Assembly: GCA_900762805.1 (NCBI GenBank)
Contig: CAAFHY010000203.1
Location: 1 to 18,916, forward strand
Direction of reading: 5' to 3'
Origin: Oscillospiraceae bacterium
GTDB lineage: Bacteria > Bacillota > Clostridia > Oscillospirales > Ruminococcaceae
DNA: 18,916 nt
A program made the position numbers and the translations under genes. Positions 7,625 to 14,903 of the stretch are shown here, piece after piece (position 1 is the first letter of the stretch; the number at the start of each line of letters is the position of its first letter). Below the pieces are notes generated by a model. The model worked only from the letters and a program-made list of their open reading frames with translations. It had not been told where the DNA came from and searched no databases.

Positions 7625-7833
7625 CAAGATAGGCGCCCCCTTGTCCGGCTGTCCGCAGGGGCACGGCGGGCCGACAGGCGCAGGGCCGCATACACGCTTT
7701 GCCCCGGCGCGCCCCGTCAAGACCGGCGAGGGCAGGCGGAGCCGTACCGTGCGGCGGCAGAAAAAAGCCTTCCCTCCGTCCCCCGCCCCTGCCTTGCGGC
7801 GGCAGAGCCCGTGTTCTTCCAATCCCCGCCGCC

Positions 7834-8649
7834 CTATGACACCGGGCCGGTCGGCTCCCAGCTGTATACCGTCCTGCGGTGCTGCTCGACCGTCCCGCCC
7901 GTCAGCGTGTAGCCCCCGCCCGAAAGGGAAAGCGCCTGCCCCGCCGGGGCGCTTTCAATGTTCACCGAAAGGGTGCGCTGGGCCGTCAGGCTCGACCAGT
8001 CGATGCCCTTGACGATGACCGAGCCGCGCAGCAGCAGGTGGCTGTCACCGATGATCAGTGCCCGCGCGGTGCCGGTATAGCTTTTATAGCCGGCCGCCTT
8101 TTTGACGGCCGCTCCGCCATCGACCGAAAGCCAGACATCGCTTGCCTTGTTGATAAAGCCGTAGAGCGCGACGGTGTGCCAGACGCCGGGCGTGAGCGCC
8201 GCTTCCCACGTCGTGACCGTCGTCTTGCTGTTATAGGAGCTTTTCAGCACAACCCGTCCCTGTGCATCGGCCGAAACATCCCACCCGTAGCCGCTGCCGG
8301 GGCGGCTGCTGGCCAGCAGCGTCTGGGCGGCCGTCTCGATCATGCATTCGAGCGACACGCGCCATTCGACCGCGTCCGATTCCGAGTAGTTGTTGAAACA
8401 GTTGCCGGCCGGGCAGCTCAGCGGCCCGCGGACATAGCGGTAATCCTCCTGCTCGGCGGCAAGCAGCCGGCTGGAAAGGGCGGCGGCCGCGCTCGCCCGA
8501 TCGGTCACGATGATGCGCCGGATGTCGTGCATCACGCCGCCGGCATCACAGACGCGCACATTGAGGGCGCTGCCGTCGCTCGTGCCCGCGGCCGCCTGTC
8601 CGTGCAGTGTGCCGGCGGTATCGGCGGCATAGATATTGGCCAGTCTCAT
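7834..8649 (-). CDS. LamG/concanavalin-like phage adhesin (receptor-binding candidate)
   Basis: 271 aa. Residues about 95-230 read as a LamG-type beta-sandwich: VEWRVSLECMIE, then GYGWDVSADAQGRVVLK, GVWHTVALYGF, and DVWLSVDGG. Such domains bind sugars or surface proteins and occur in phage tail fibres and baseplates. The C-terminal 40 residues form a short Gly/Ser/Thr-rich strand region. The ATG at 8649 directly abuts the stop codon of the upstream fibre gene, with GGGGGAG just before it. Position between fibre and lysis genes supports a host-recognition role at the virion surface. I cannot name the ligand. After its stop, 271 bp lack a supported gene. Confidence 0.65.
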   Translation of the reverse strand: MRLANIYAADTAGTLHGQAAAGTSDGSALNVRVCDAGGVMHDIRRIIVTDRASAAAALSSRLLAAEQEDYRYVRGPLSCPAGNCFNNYSESDAVEWRVSLECMIETAAQTLLASSRPGSGYGWDVSADAQGRVVLKSSYNSKTTVTTWEAALTPGVWHTVALYGFINKASDVWLSVDGGAAVKKAAGYKSYTGTARALIIGDSHLLLRGSVIVKGIDWSSLTAQRTLSVNIESAPAGQALSLSGGGYTLTGGTVEQHRRTVYSWEPTGPVS

Positions 8650-9231
8650 TTAAGCTCCCCCGTAAACGAAATAAACAGTGCCGGCCGCCGGCGTTTCCGG
8701 CAGGCTCTCAACAACCGCCATTCCCAGCACGCCGAGATTACCGCGCGCCGCCGCGGCGGTGTCAGCTCCGGTGCCGCCGCCCGCTATGGGCAGCGTGCCG
8801 GTCAGCGCCGCGGCCTTGTCAACAACGCCGTCATTGTCGGCATCATAGACAGACCGGCACATATCGCCGGCACCGGCGGCGAGCATGGCATCGTCAACAT
8901 ATTTCTTGTTGACGGGGTCGTTGTCATTGCGCGGCGTAAAGGCGGTGCTGCCGTCGGTCAGCAGCACGGCGCCGGCGTCGGCCTTGGCGGCAAGGCCGGC
9001 GTTCAGGTCTGCCAGCGCCCCGGCCACTGTCGTCCCGCCGCAGCCGACGGCCTGTGCGCCGTCGGCCGCGGCCAGCTCGCTCACAAGGCCGTTGAAGGCC
9101 GGCACAACAACGTCGAGCGTCAGCTCGTCGAATCTCCGCTGCATGACGCCGCTGGCCAGCCCCGGCACATCGGGCAGGCCGCGCACGCCCTTATCGGCCA
9201 GCGCGGCCGTAGTGATGGTGCTCAGTGCCAT
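8650..9231 (-). CDS. Short phage tail fibre / appendage protein
   Basis: 193 aa. The N-terminal 55 residues (LADKGVRGLPDVPGL, then MQRRFDELTLDVVVPAFN) resemble a recurrent N-terminal part of tail appendage proteins in Clostridia phages. The middle carries DNDPVNKKYVDD, and the C-terminal part LPIAGGGTGADTAAAARGNLGV is a typical tail-fibre motif. A DADNDGVVD segment could bind calcium. It starts at 9231 with AGGAGG (9241-9246) 9 nt upstream and overlaps the 601-aa gene by 10 nt. It probably joins the tail hub to the LamG-like adhesin encoded next. It is much shorter than most fibres, so the pair may act as a split fibre. Confidence 0.75.
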   Translation of the reverse strand: MALSTITTAALADKGVRGLPDVPGLASGVMQRRFDELTLDVVVPAFNGLVSELAAADGAQAVGCGGTTVAGALADLNAGLAAKADAGAVLLTDGSTAFTPRNDNDPVNKKYVDDAMLAAGAGDMCRSVYDADNDGVVDKAAALTGTLPIAGGGTGADTAAAARGNLGVLGMAVVESLPETPAAGTVYFVYGGA

Positions 9232-11027
9232 TGCTTGATCCCTCCTGTTTCTCTGAATTCAAAGCCGAAGCCCAGCAGGGCGAACGGCTCATTTCCGCCG
9301 CTGTTTTCAAACCGCAGCGCGCCGCAGGGCACCTTTTTGATGCGCATCCGGCCGCCCACCACCTGCGGGTCGCTGTCGCAGCAGAAGGTGAACGCCGAAA
9401 AGCGCAGCGTGCTGAAGCAGAGATAGCGGCAGACGCTGATGTCCTTTTTGAGAAGATACCAAGCGCCGCGGCGCTTGGCCGATATGCTGACCGATGTGGT
9501 CGGCTGCGGCATGACGCGCAGATAATAGCGCAGCAGATCCTTGTTTTTGAAAAAGGAGCTGCCGGAAAATTCGGGCGTCGTCCAGCGGCAGGCGATGGGT
9601 GCGCCGCAGTCGTTGTAGCTGGCCGGGTCGGACGGGTCGGTATAAAATTCACACAGACGGCCGTCCGCCGTGCCGAAGCGCAGCGTATCACCGGCTGTCA
9701 GCACACGCGCACCGATATGGTCGAAGTGATAGCACTCGTACTGGTGCGCCGAATAGGGCTGGTCGCGGCGGTAATCCTTGGCCAGCAGGTCGAGCAGATA
9801 CAGCCTGCCGCCGGCCGCGATGATATAGAAGTCCTTATACACCGCCGCAGCCGCCTCCGACAGCTCCTCCCGCTGCAATGCGGCATTGATATAATAGCTG
9901 CGGTTCCGGGTGACGCGGTCGCCCGTCACATCCTCCGACGTGACGGCATAGACCCCGCCCGCTGTCAGGAACAGCGGCTCGCCGGCCGGCGCGAAGGCAT
10001 GGGGCGAAACGGCACCCGGCGCCAGCAGCAGGTTCTCGATGGGGAACTCGGCCCGACCGTCGATCAGCCGGCCGCTTCTGATAACGATGGTGCGCCCGTC
10101 GTCGTCGCGGCTCTTGAAGGCCAGCAGGCGGCTGCCCAGCGTCAGATAGCCGGCCACGGCGCAGCTGTCCTGCCCCAGCCGGCCATAGCCGGTGTCGGGA
10201 AAGTAATCGGGCTGTCCCAGCTCGGAATGGAAATCGAGATTGGGGCAGTCGGGATTGCCTGACAGAAACAGGCGGTCCTGACTGCCGTCAACGCCGAACA
10301 CGGTGCCCACCGTGCAGCGGTCGATGCGGTCGGCATAGCCGGCCACGGTTTTTTCGGCCTCTATTTCGACATTGTCGGCCCCCTCGCAGTCGCTCTCAGC
10401 CGGCGCCGTGTCAAAGGTGACCGTGCCGTCGGCCGCGTTGACCGTGAAGCCGCCGGCAAGCTCGGCCCACACCTCGCCCGACCGGATGCGGACGACAGCA
10501 CCCGCCGAGGTCAGCTCCGACAGTGACATCTGATAGACCCTGCTGACGCCGTCGGCCAGAAAGCGCTCGCGGAAGCGGCCGGTCAGCAGATTGAGGGGCT
10601 GGTAGTCGGTGCCGCCGCCATCGGGCGCACGGGAGACAGTCAGCAATGGGCAGTAGGCCCCCTGTGCCGCCGGCCTGACGCTGCTGCCGTCATAGGCCAG
10701 CAGCCGTTTGCCGTCCGCGATGAACAGCCGGCCCTCCAGCTGAAAGGCCTGCGAGCGGCAGTCGGCCAGACCGGCCGCCAGCTGCGCCGCGCCGTCATAG
10801 AGCGCCGTGCCGGCATGGATCAGCTCCTTGGTGCCGGCCCGTCCGTAGAACCGATGGATGCCGTTGACGCGGGCGGGATACTGGCGCACCAGATGATAAC
10901 CCATGCGCTTGCGCACGCGCCCCGGCACGTCGCGCACCATATTGGGCGCGTCGGGCGAGCGGTCAAGCGACACGCCGGAGGGCGCCGAGGTCAGATCGAC
11001 CCCCTTGAAGCACTCGACGACGGCCAT
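9222..11027 (-). CDS. Phage tail hub / stabilization-like protein (podovirus type)
   Basis: 601 aa, the largest protein of the cluster. It opens with FKGVDLTSAPSGVSLDRSPDAPNM and then RVRKRMGY, the start I associate with beta-rich 'stabilization' or tail-tubular-B-like proteins of short-tailed phages. Repeating beta-strand pieces (RLFIADGKRLLAYDGS, DRLFLSGNPDCPNLDF, RLYLLDLLAKDY) suggest a propeller-like fold. The C-terminal 100 residues are another beta-rich domain. I chose the ATG at 11027 by similarity. A TTG at 11069, which overlaps the upstream stop and has GGAG 6 nt before it, would add 14 residues and cannot be excluded. It would sit below the portal and connector as the main tail component. 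No tape measure or tube gene accompanies it. Confidence 0.7.
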   Translation of the reverse strand: MAVVECFKGVDLTSAPSGVSLDRSPDAPNMVRDVPGRVRKRMGYHLVRQYPARVNGIHRFYGRAGTKELIHAGTALYDGAAQLAAGLADCRSQAFQLEGRLFIADGKRLLAYDGSSVRPAAQGAYCPLLTVSRAPDGGGTDYQPLNLLTGRFRERFLADGVSRVYQMSLSELTSAGAVVRIRSGEVWAELAGGFTVNAADGTVTFDTAPAESDCEGADNVEIEAEKTVAGYADRIDRCTVGTVFGVDGSQDRLFLSGNPDCPNLDFHSELGQPDYFPDTGYGRLGQDSCAVAGYLTLGSRLLAFKSRDDDGRTIVIRSGRLIDGRAEFPIENLLLAPGAVSPHAFAPAGEPLFLTAGGVYAVTSEDVTGDRVTRNRSYYINAALQREELSEAAAAVYKDFYIIAAGGRLYLLDLLAKDYRRDQPYSAHQYECYHFDHIGARVLTAGDTLRFGTADGRLCEFYTDPSDPASYNDCGAPIACRWTTPEFSGSSFFKNKDLLRYYLRVMPQPTTSVSISAKRRGAWYLLKKDISVCRYLCFSTLRFSAFTFCCDSDPQVVGGRMRIKKVPCGALRFENSGGNEPFALLGFGFEFRETGGIKQWH

Positions 11028-11065
11028 TTTGTGTGCATGACCGGCCGGCGCGGCCGCCACGCGCC

Positions 11066-11446
11066 TCAAAAGCCGCTCCGATAGACGTCGATCACGCCGC
11101 CGGCCACAGCGCGGCAGCAGTCGGCGATGCCGGCGACATAGAGATTGTGGTAATAGACGGCGCGCTGAAGGTCATCGTCGGCCACCATGCGCGAGGCGAC
11201 GCCGTACAGTCCGGCCTTAAAAATAACATAAGGCTCCAGACCGACCTCATCCTCCAGATGGGCGATGACCGGCGGCTCGGCCAGCGGCTGACGGCCGCGC
11301 GCCATGCGGACGGTGTTGTTGGCCTCGAACAGCTCGGCTGTCACGATATTGATATCGGTCACGGCCGACCGGCTGTAATCGCCGGCGTCAAGCGGCGGAA
11401 CGGCCAGCACCGCCAGAGCATTTTCATAAAGCTTTTGTCCTGTCAT
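11066..11446 (-). CDS. Phage head-tail connector (head completion-like) protein
   Basis: 126 aa, mostly helical. It has the pattern VIAHLEDEVGLEPYVIFKAGLYGVASRMVADDDLQ, cut here at the helix boundary, followed by YYHNLYVAGI. This matches small adaptor proteins encoded right after the capsid gene in Clostridia phages (LYG-x-A-S ... DDD ... Y-x3-Y). Such proteins close the portal channel and bind the tail. GGGAGG lies 6 nt before the ATG at 11446. A 32-nt palindrome separates it from the capsid gene. The assignment is by order and helical pattern, not by a catalytic motif. Confidence 0.65.
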   Translation of the reverse strand: MTGQKLYENALAVLAVPPLDAGDYSRSAVTDINIVTAELFEANNTVRMARGRQPLAEPPVIAHLEDEVGLEPYVIFKAGLYGVASRMVADDDLQRAVYYHNLYVAGIADCCRAVAGGVIDVYRSGF

Positions 11447-11461
11447 ACATGTCCTCCCTGC

Positions 11462-11493
11462 GCCGCTTTCCCGCCGGCCGGCGGGAAAGCGGC
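11462..11493. other. 32-nt perfect palindrome after the capsid gene
   Basis: GCCGCTTTCCCGCC (11462-11475) and its exact reverse complement (11480-11493) flank GGCC, giving a 14-bp stem in RNA. It lies between the capsid stop (11507) and the connector ribosome binding site. No T-tract follows on the - strand. It could stabilise or pause the capsid mRNA, or be a processing site. Confidence 0.7.
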
Positions 11494-11506
11494 TGTATTT
11501 CTGGTG

Positions 11507-12559
11507 TTACAGCGTCTTCTGCGTGACGCCGGAGGGATAGCAGCCGTCCTTGTAAGCGTAAGCCCGCACGACGGTGTTGGCGGCCGTGACGTCGCTTGCC
11601 GTGCCGACGCGGGCGGTGGAGCTGTAGCGCGGATCGCTGCCGTCAGTCGTGAAGCGGATGCTGGCGCCCGCCGTGGCGCAGGTGAGAGCGCCCGCGTCGG
11701 AAATGGCCGGCGCGGCCGCGACGGTGCCGCCGCCGGTGCCGGTATCGACCTCGACATAGACGCCGCTGCACTTGGCGCCGAAAACGAACAGATCGTAATA
11801 CTGGCGGCCCTCCAGCAGGTTGCCGGAAATGCCCGGCGGGTCGATGTGAAAGCGCGTCTCGCTGATCTTGACGGGCGCGGCGGCCGCGTACTTGTAGGCG
11901 ATGATAAAGTTGACATGGGCGGGCCAGCGGCCGCCCGGCACCTTGACGACCGGCATATTGTCATACTCGCCGACCTGTCCCCTGGCAAGGGCACGGTGCG
12001 CCAGCGCCTCGCAGCCGAGAAATTCGTTCGAAAGCCTCAGCAGCTTATAGGCCTTGGCCGATATAAAAAGCGTGCGCCCCGTCTGCGGCACCTCGGCGTC
12101 GTCCATGGCCTCGGTGCCCGCCGAAATGCGCTCGCAGATGCTGGCTTTGCTGAGCGCCGCGGCGTTGCCGACGATCGTGCCTGCCTTTTCGGCCAGTCTG
12201 GCAAAGCAATAGGTGTCGTATTCGGGGATGGCGCGCTCGTTGATCTGAAGCCCCAGCATACTGACGGCGCTCTTGACGCCGCCCTGATCCAGGTTGTTGC
12301 CCTTATCGATGGTGAGCGAAAAGCCCTTGTCCTGCGTCAGCGTCAGCTCCTGCACGGTGTCCTGCAGCTCGGTGGGCGTTCCGTAGCGGTTGGCGCCGCT
12401 TCGGGTATAGTCGGTCATGGCGACGGTGGTCGGCGTGATGACCTTGACGGTCTTTACACCCGAAAAGGTGTAGTCGGGCGAGAAGCGGCCGGCGATGAGG
12501 CTCTCGCGGTGAAAGCTTTCCTCGACCTTCTTCTGAAATCCTGTGAATGTGTTGACCAT
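11507..12559 (-). CDS. Major capsid protein with C-terminal Ig-like domain
   Basis: 350 aa. Residues 1-275 look like an HK97-fold coat protein of podovirus type: an N-terminal helix, the KVITPTTVAMTDYTR strand region, LTIDKGNNLDQ, a helical middle, and TLFISAKAYKLL leading into beta-rich YYDLFVFGAKCSGVYVEV. Residues about 280-350 form a separate domain. Its sequence TCATAGASIRFTTDGSDP matches the chitobiase-C / Fn3-associated Ig-like signature (TPGATIRYTTDGSDP type). The domain should project from the capsid surface. A GGGAGG tract lies 5 nt before the ATG at 12559. Location after portal and scaffold candidate supports the call. Identification is by context and composition, so a non-capsid structural role is a small possibility. 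Confidence 0.82.
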   Translation of the reverse strand: MVNTFTGFQKKVEESFHRESLIAGRFSPDYTFSGVKTVKVITPTTVAMTDYTRSGANRYGTPTELQDTVQELTLTQDKGFSLTIDKGNNLDQGGVKSAVSMLGLQINERAIPEYDTYCFARLAEKAGTIVGNAAALSKASICERISAGTEAMDDAEVPQTGRTLFISAKAYKLLRLSNEFLGCEALAHRALARGQVGEYDNMPVVKVPGGRWPAHVNFIIAYKYAAAAPVKISETRFHIDPPGISGNLLEGRQYYDLFVFGAKCSGVYVEVDTGTGGGTVAAAPAISDAGALTCATAGASIRFTTDGSDPRYSSTARVGTASDVTAANTVVRAYAYKDGCYPSGVTQKTL

Positions 12560-12574
12560 GGCTCCTCCCTTTTC

Positions 12575-12877
12575 TCAGCGGCGGAATACGGCATCGTAAA
12601 TGGCCTCAAGCTCGGCCATCTCGCTGTCGGCGGCGCCGGTGCGGGCGCTGCCCATGCTGCTGCCGCGGTTGGCATAGTTGGTTTCAAGCGCGTCGATGCG
12701 CTTTTCCAGCTCGGTCAGGCGCGCAAGGCTCTGCTCAGGCCCCCTGCTTTCCTTCTCGCGCTGATAGGCGAGAAGGCCCAGCCTTGCGGCGCAGAGAAGC
12801 TGCTCCCGCGTCAGCTCCAGCTGTTTTCCGCCGATCTCAAGCGCAAAGCGCTCGGCCGGCATCTGATTGTTTTCCAT
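12575..12877 (-). CDS. Small helical phage protein, candidate scaffold
   Basis: 100 aa. It begins with a short beta-like segment (FALEIGGKQLELTREQ), followed by a helix (LLCAARLGLLAYQREKES). A predicted coiled coil (LARLTELEKRIDALETN, about 50-66), a Ser/Gly linker and an acidic C-terminal helix (EMAELEAIYDAVF) follow. It is encoded directly before the capsid gene, the standard place for a scaffolding protein. Scaffolds are short, helical and poorly conserved; phi29 gp7 is of similar length. I chose the ATG at 12877 because AGGAGG (12884-12889) lies 6 nt upstream; a further in-frame start at 12910 lacks one. The scaffold role is inferred from position and predicted structure only. Confidence 0.6.
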   Translation of the reverse strand: MENNQMPAERFALEIGGKQLELTREQLLCAARLGLLAYQREKESRGPEQSLARLTELEKRIDALETNYANRGSSMGSARTGAADSEMAELEAIYDAVFRR

Positions 12878-12938
12878 AGATATCCTCCTGTTGTAAAATT
12901 CTATCGTCATGCCGTTTCCGGCTGCCGATCGGCTTCTT

Positions 12939-12953
12939 CCTCCCGTCGGGAGG
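12939..12953. other. Short hairpin upstream of the scaffold candidate gene
   Basis: CCTCCC (12939-12944), loop GTC, and GGGAGG (12948-12953) form a perfect 6-bp stem in the 173-bp gap between the zinc-ribbon gene and the scaffold candidate. No T-tract follows on either strand. The rest of this gap is GC-rich with no supported gene. Confidence 0.4.
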
Positions 12954-13050
12954 CTGTCAAAGGCACCCGCGGGCCGGGCGGCGGCTCAGATGCGCGGCGG
13001 GCGAAACCCGCGGGACATTCCCGCCGGACCGCTCCGGCGGCGCCGGTTCC

Positions 13051-13230
13051 TCACGTCCGCGGCGCTGCGGCCTGCCGGCCATCGCTCTGCCCGTCCGGCC
13101 GGCTGACCGTCACCGGTTTGCCGCGCTGCGGGCACTGCGGGTTGCAGCAGCTGTGCTGCTCTATGCGGGCGCCGTCACGCCGGGTCACGGCCCGTATCCG
13201 CATCTCCAGCCGGCATACGCTGCATTTCAT
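13051..13230 (-). CDS. 59-aa zinc-ribbon phage protein
   Basis: Small protein of 59 residues. A CxxC pair (C3, C6) and a second cluster CCNPQCPQRGK (C28, C29, C33) would fold as a zinc ribbon, as in small Firmicutes phage proteins of unknown role. A perfect AGGAGG (13237-13242) lies 6 nt before the ATG at 13230. The first 56 nt overlap the end of the portal gene in another frame. The tail after residue 40 is polar and low-complexity. A nucleic-acid or protein-binding role in head assembly is possible. The gene is real by ribosome binding site, conserved Cys spacing and operon fit; its function is unknown. Confidence 0.75.
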   Translation of the reverse strand: MKCSVCRLEMRIRAVTRRDGARIEQHSCCNPQCPQRGKPVTVSRPDGQSDGRQAAAPRT

Positions 13231-14713
13231 CCTGCTCCTCCTTTCTCCGGCGCAGGCTTTCGAGCAGCCGGCTCTTGCCGGGGATGAGATGGTCGGGCAC
13301 GCTCTCCAGATAGGCGATGGCGTCGGTCACAATGCCCTTGGCGAACATATTGTCGAGCGTCTGCACCTGCATCAGCTCCGACCAGTAGGGCGACACGCCG
13401 ACATCGACCTGCACCGACATGGCGTCAATGCCGAGCGACGAAAAATCGACCGTCTGCCGGCGGCCGTCCAGCACCACCTCACGGCGGCCGTAGCTGGCGC
13501 GGATAAGGTCGATGATGACGCGCACCGAATCCTCGACGAACTGGAAGTAGGCCAGCTTCTGAAGCTCCAGCGGCGCGGCCGCCGCCTGCTGGACGGCAAT
13601 GATGGCGCTGGCGTTGTCGGGCCGGATATTGCCGAGCGCCGCGTCGGAGGCCCCCATGAATTCCTTGGTGTACTGGATGGTGCGGTCAACCAGCGTCAGC
13701 AGCTGGCCGGACATATCGCCGGCGCGGAAGCTGGTCGCCACCGCCTCGGACGGGTTGCCGACAACGCCGATGGCCTCGCCCACGCGGTTGCTCCACTCGC
13801 CGATCTTCTGCCGGTCGTAAAACACCTTGGGAAAGGCCATCATGTGCTGGTGGCGGATGGCCATGGCCCACAGCTTGTTGACGGCGATCTGGTTCGGGAT
13901 AAGCCCCGTGACCGCGGCGCGGCCGTGATAGCTGCTGCGCACCCGCTCATAGCTCATATAGGCCACGGGATAAAGGGTGCAGCGGCTGTCGATCTCCTCG
14001 CGCAGCATGGCGGTACGGGTCGATTCCGAGAAAAAGACCCGTCCGTCCCGCTTGTACATCCGCAGCAGCACGGTGGCGCTGCCGCCCTCCTCCCCGCCGC
14101 CCGGCGCGCCGGCCTCGCCGCTGTCGGGGCAGAAAAGCGCCGGCGGCACACCGTAGAGCGCCGCCCGCCGCCGCAGCGACGCCACGCTCTCACGCTTGAC
14201 GATCAGCAGGTAGGGCTGCCGCTGCACCTCCGCCTCATAGGGGTCGCCGAACAGGATGCGGGTGTTTTCCACCACGTCAAGCCCGATCTCGCCCTGCGCC
14301 GCGCGGCTGCCGATGGCATCGGGGTCGAAATACCAGAAAAAGCAGCCGTCGCCGTCAACGACACAGTTGCGCAGTATCTCGCGGCCGCGCGCCCGCATTT
14401 TGGTGCGCTCGATGACGCGCAGCACCTCACGCTCCAAAGCGGCGCAGACGGCGCTGTTTTGCTGTGCCGCGTCGAAGGGCGTCAGCTTGACGCCGATATC
14501 GTCGCTCACCAGCATGGCGACAAGATAGCTGCAGACGCGCTTGAGAAAGTTGAGCACCGGCTTGTCGAGATCGGGGGCCTGCAGCCCGTTCCACTGGTCG
14601 CCGATATAGAATTCCTCGTTCCGGCGCACCGTCTCATAGAGCCCGATGGCGCTGTTGTAGCGCACGCCGCGCTCATATTCGCGCCATATTCTTTCGGCCC
14701 GGTCAGTCGTCAA
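13175..14713 (-). CDS. Phage portal protein
   Basis: 512 aa, dodecameric vertex ring through which DNA enters and leaves the capsid. It has the N-terminal pattern YNSAIGLYETVRRNEEFYIGDQW (given here as a helix pair; RNEEFYIGDQW at residues 31-41) typical of podovirus-type portals of Firmicutes. DKPVLNFLKR, a wing region, and the helical crown segment IIAVQQAAAAPLELQK also fit. The C-terminal 30 residues are charged and hydrophilic. The start is the TTG at 14713, with GAGGGGG about 10 nt upstream; no ATG in frame gives a better N-terminus. It overlaps the small membrane protein gene by 11 nt and the zinc-ribbon gene by 56 nt. It follows the terminase genes as expected. Confidence 0.9.
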   Translation of the reverse strand: MTTDRAERIWREYERGVRYNSAIGLYETVRRNEEFYIGDQWNGLQAPDLDKPVLNFLKRVCSYLVAMLVSDDIGVKLTPFDAAQQNSAVCAALEREVLRVIERTKMRARGREILRNCVVDGDGCFFWYFDPDAIGSRAAQGEIGLDVVENTRILFGDPYEAEVQRQPYLLIVKRESVASLRRRAALYGVPPALFCPDSGEAGAPGGGEEGGSATVLLRMYKRDGRVFFSESTRTAMLREEIDSRCTLYPVAYMSYERVRSSYHGRAAVTGLIPNQIAVNKLWAMAIRHQHMMAFPKVFYDRQKIGEWSNRVGEAIGVVGNPSEAVATSFRAGDMSGQLLTLVDRTIQYTKEFMGASDAALGNIRPDNASAIIAVQQAAAAPLELQKLAYFQFVEDSVRVIIDLIRASYGRREVVLDGRRQTVDFSSLGIDAMSVQVDVGVSPYWSELMQVQTLDNMFAKGIVTDAIAYLESVPDHLIPGKSRLLESLRRRKEEQDEMQRMPAGDADTGRDPA

Positions 14714-14888
14714 GGCGCATCTGCCCCCTCTCGCTGCCGCTGTAATTCAAAAAATTGAGAAGCTGCCTTTCCGCCGGGTCGGGACGGGCGGGCGGCGGCT
14801 GACGGCGCAGCCGCCGCCAGTACAGCATACAGCAGAATACCGCCGATCCGCCAAGGGCGAAGCCGGCAAGAGCAAACAGGATCTCCAT
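14703..14888 (-). CDS. Small phage membrane protein between terminase and portal
   Basis: 61 aa with one hydrophobic helix (about residues 2-22, MEILFALAGFALGG onward), then a basic stretch (WRRLRRQ), and a polar tail containing QLLNFLNY. I chose the ATG at 14888 because the AAAGGAG (14898-14904) is 9 nt upstream; the frame's first ATG at 14897 touches that site with no spacing. The stop overlaps the portal start by 11 nt. Similar one-helix proteins sit at this place in some Firmicutes phages, with no known function. It could anchor packaging or assembly at the membrane. Confidence 0.65.
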   Translation of the reverse strand: MEILFALAGFALGGSAVFCCMLYWRRLRRQPPPARPDPAERQLLNFLNYSGSERGQMRLDD

Positions 14889-14903
14889 ATCATGCATCTC
14901 CTT

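Noticed and set aside
7580..7822. Small leftward frame (80 codons) between the membrane protein and adhesin genes.
   Set aside because: It has no ribosome binding site, crosses the 7600-7624 terminator hairpin, and is composed of Gly/Arg/Pro filler.
11033..14758. Very long rightward open frame (1241 codons) opposite the connector, capsid and portal genes.
   Set aside because: It is antisense to well-recognised phage genes, resembles no protein family, and its composition follows from GC-rich codon bias on the other strand.
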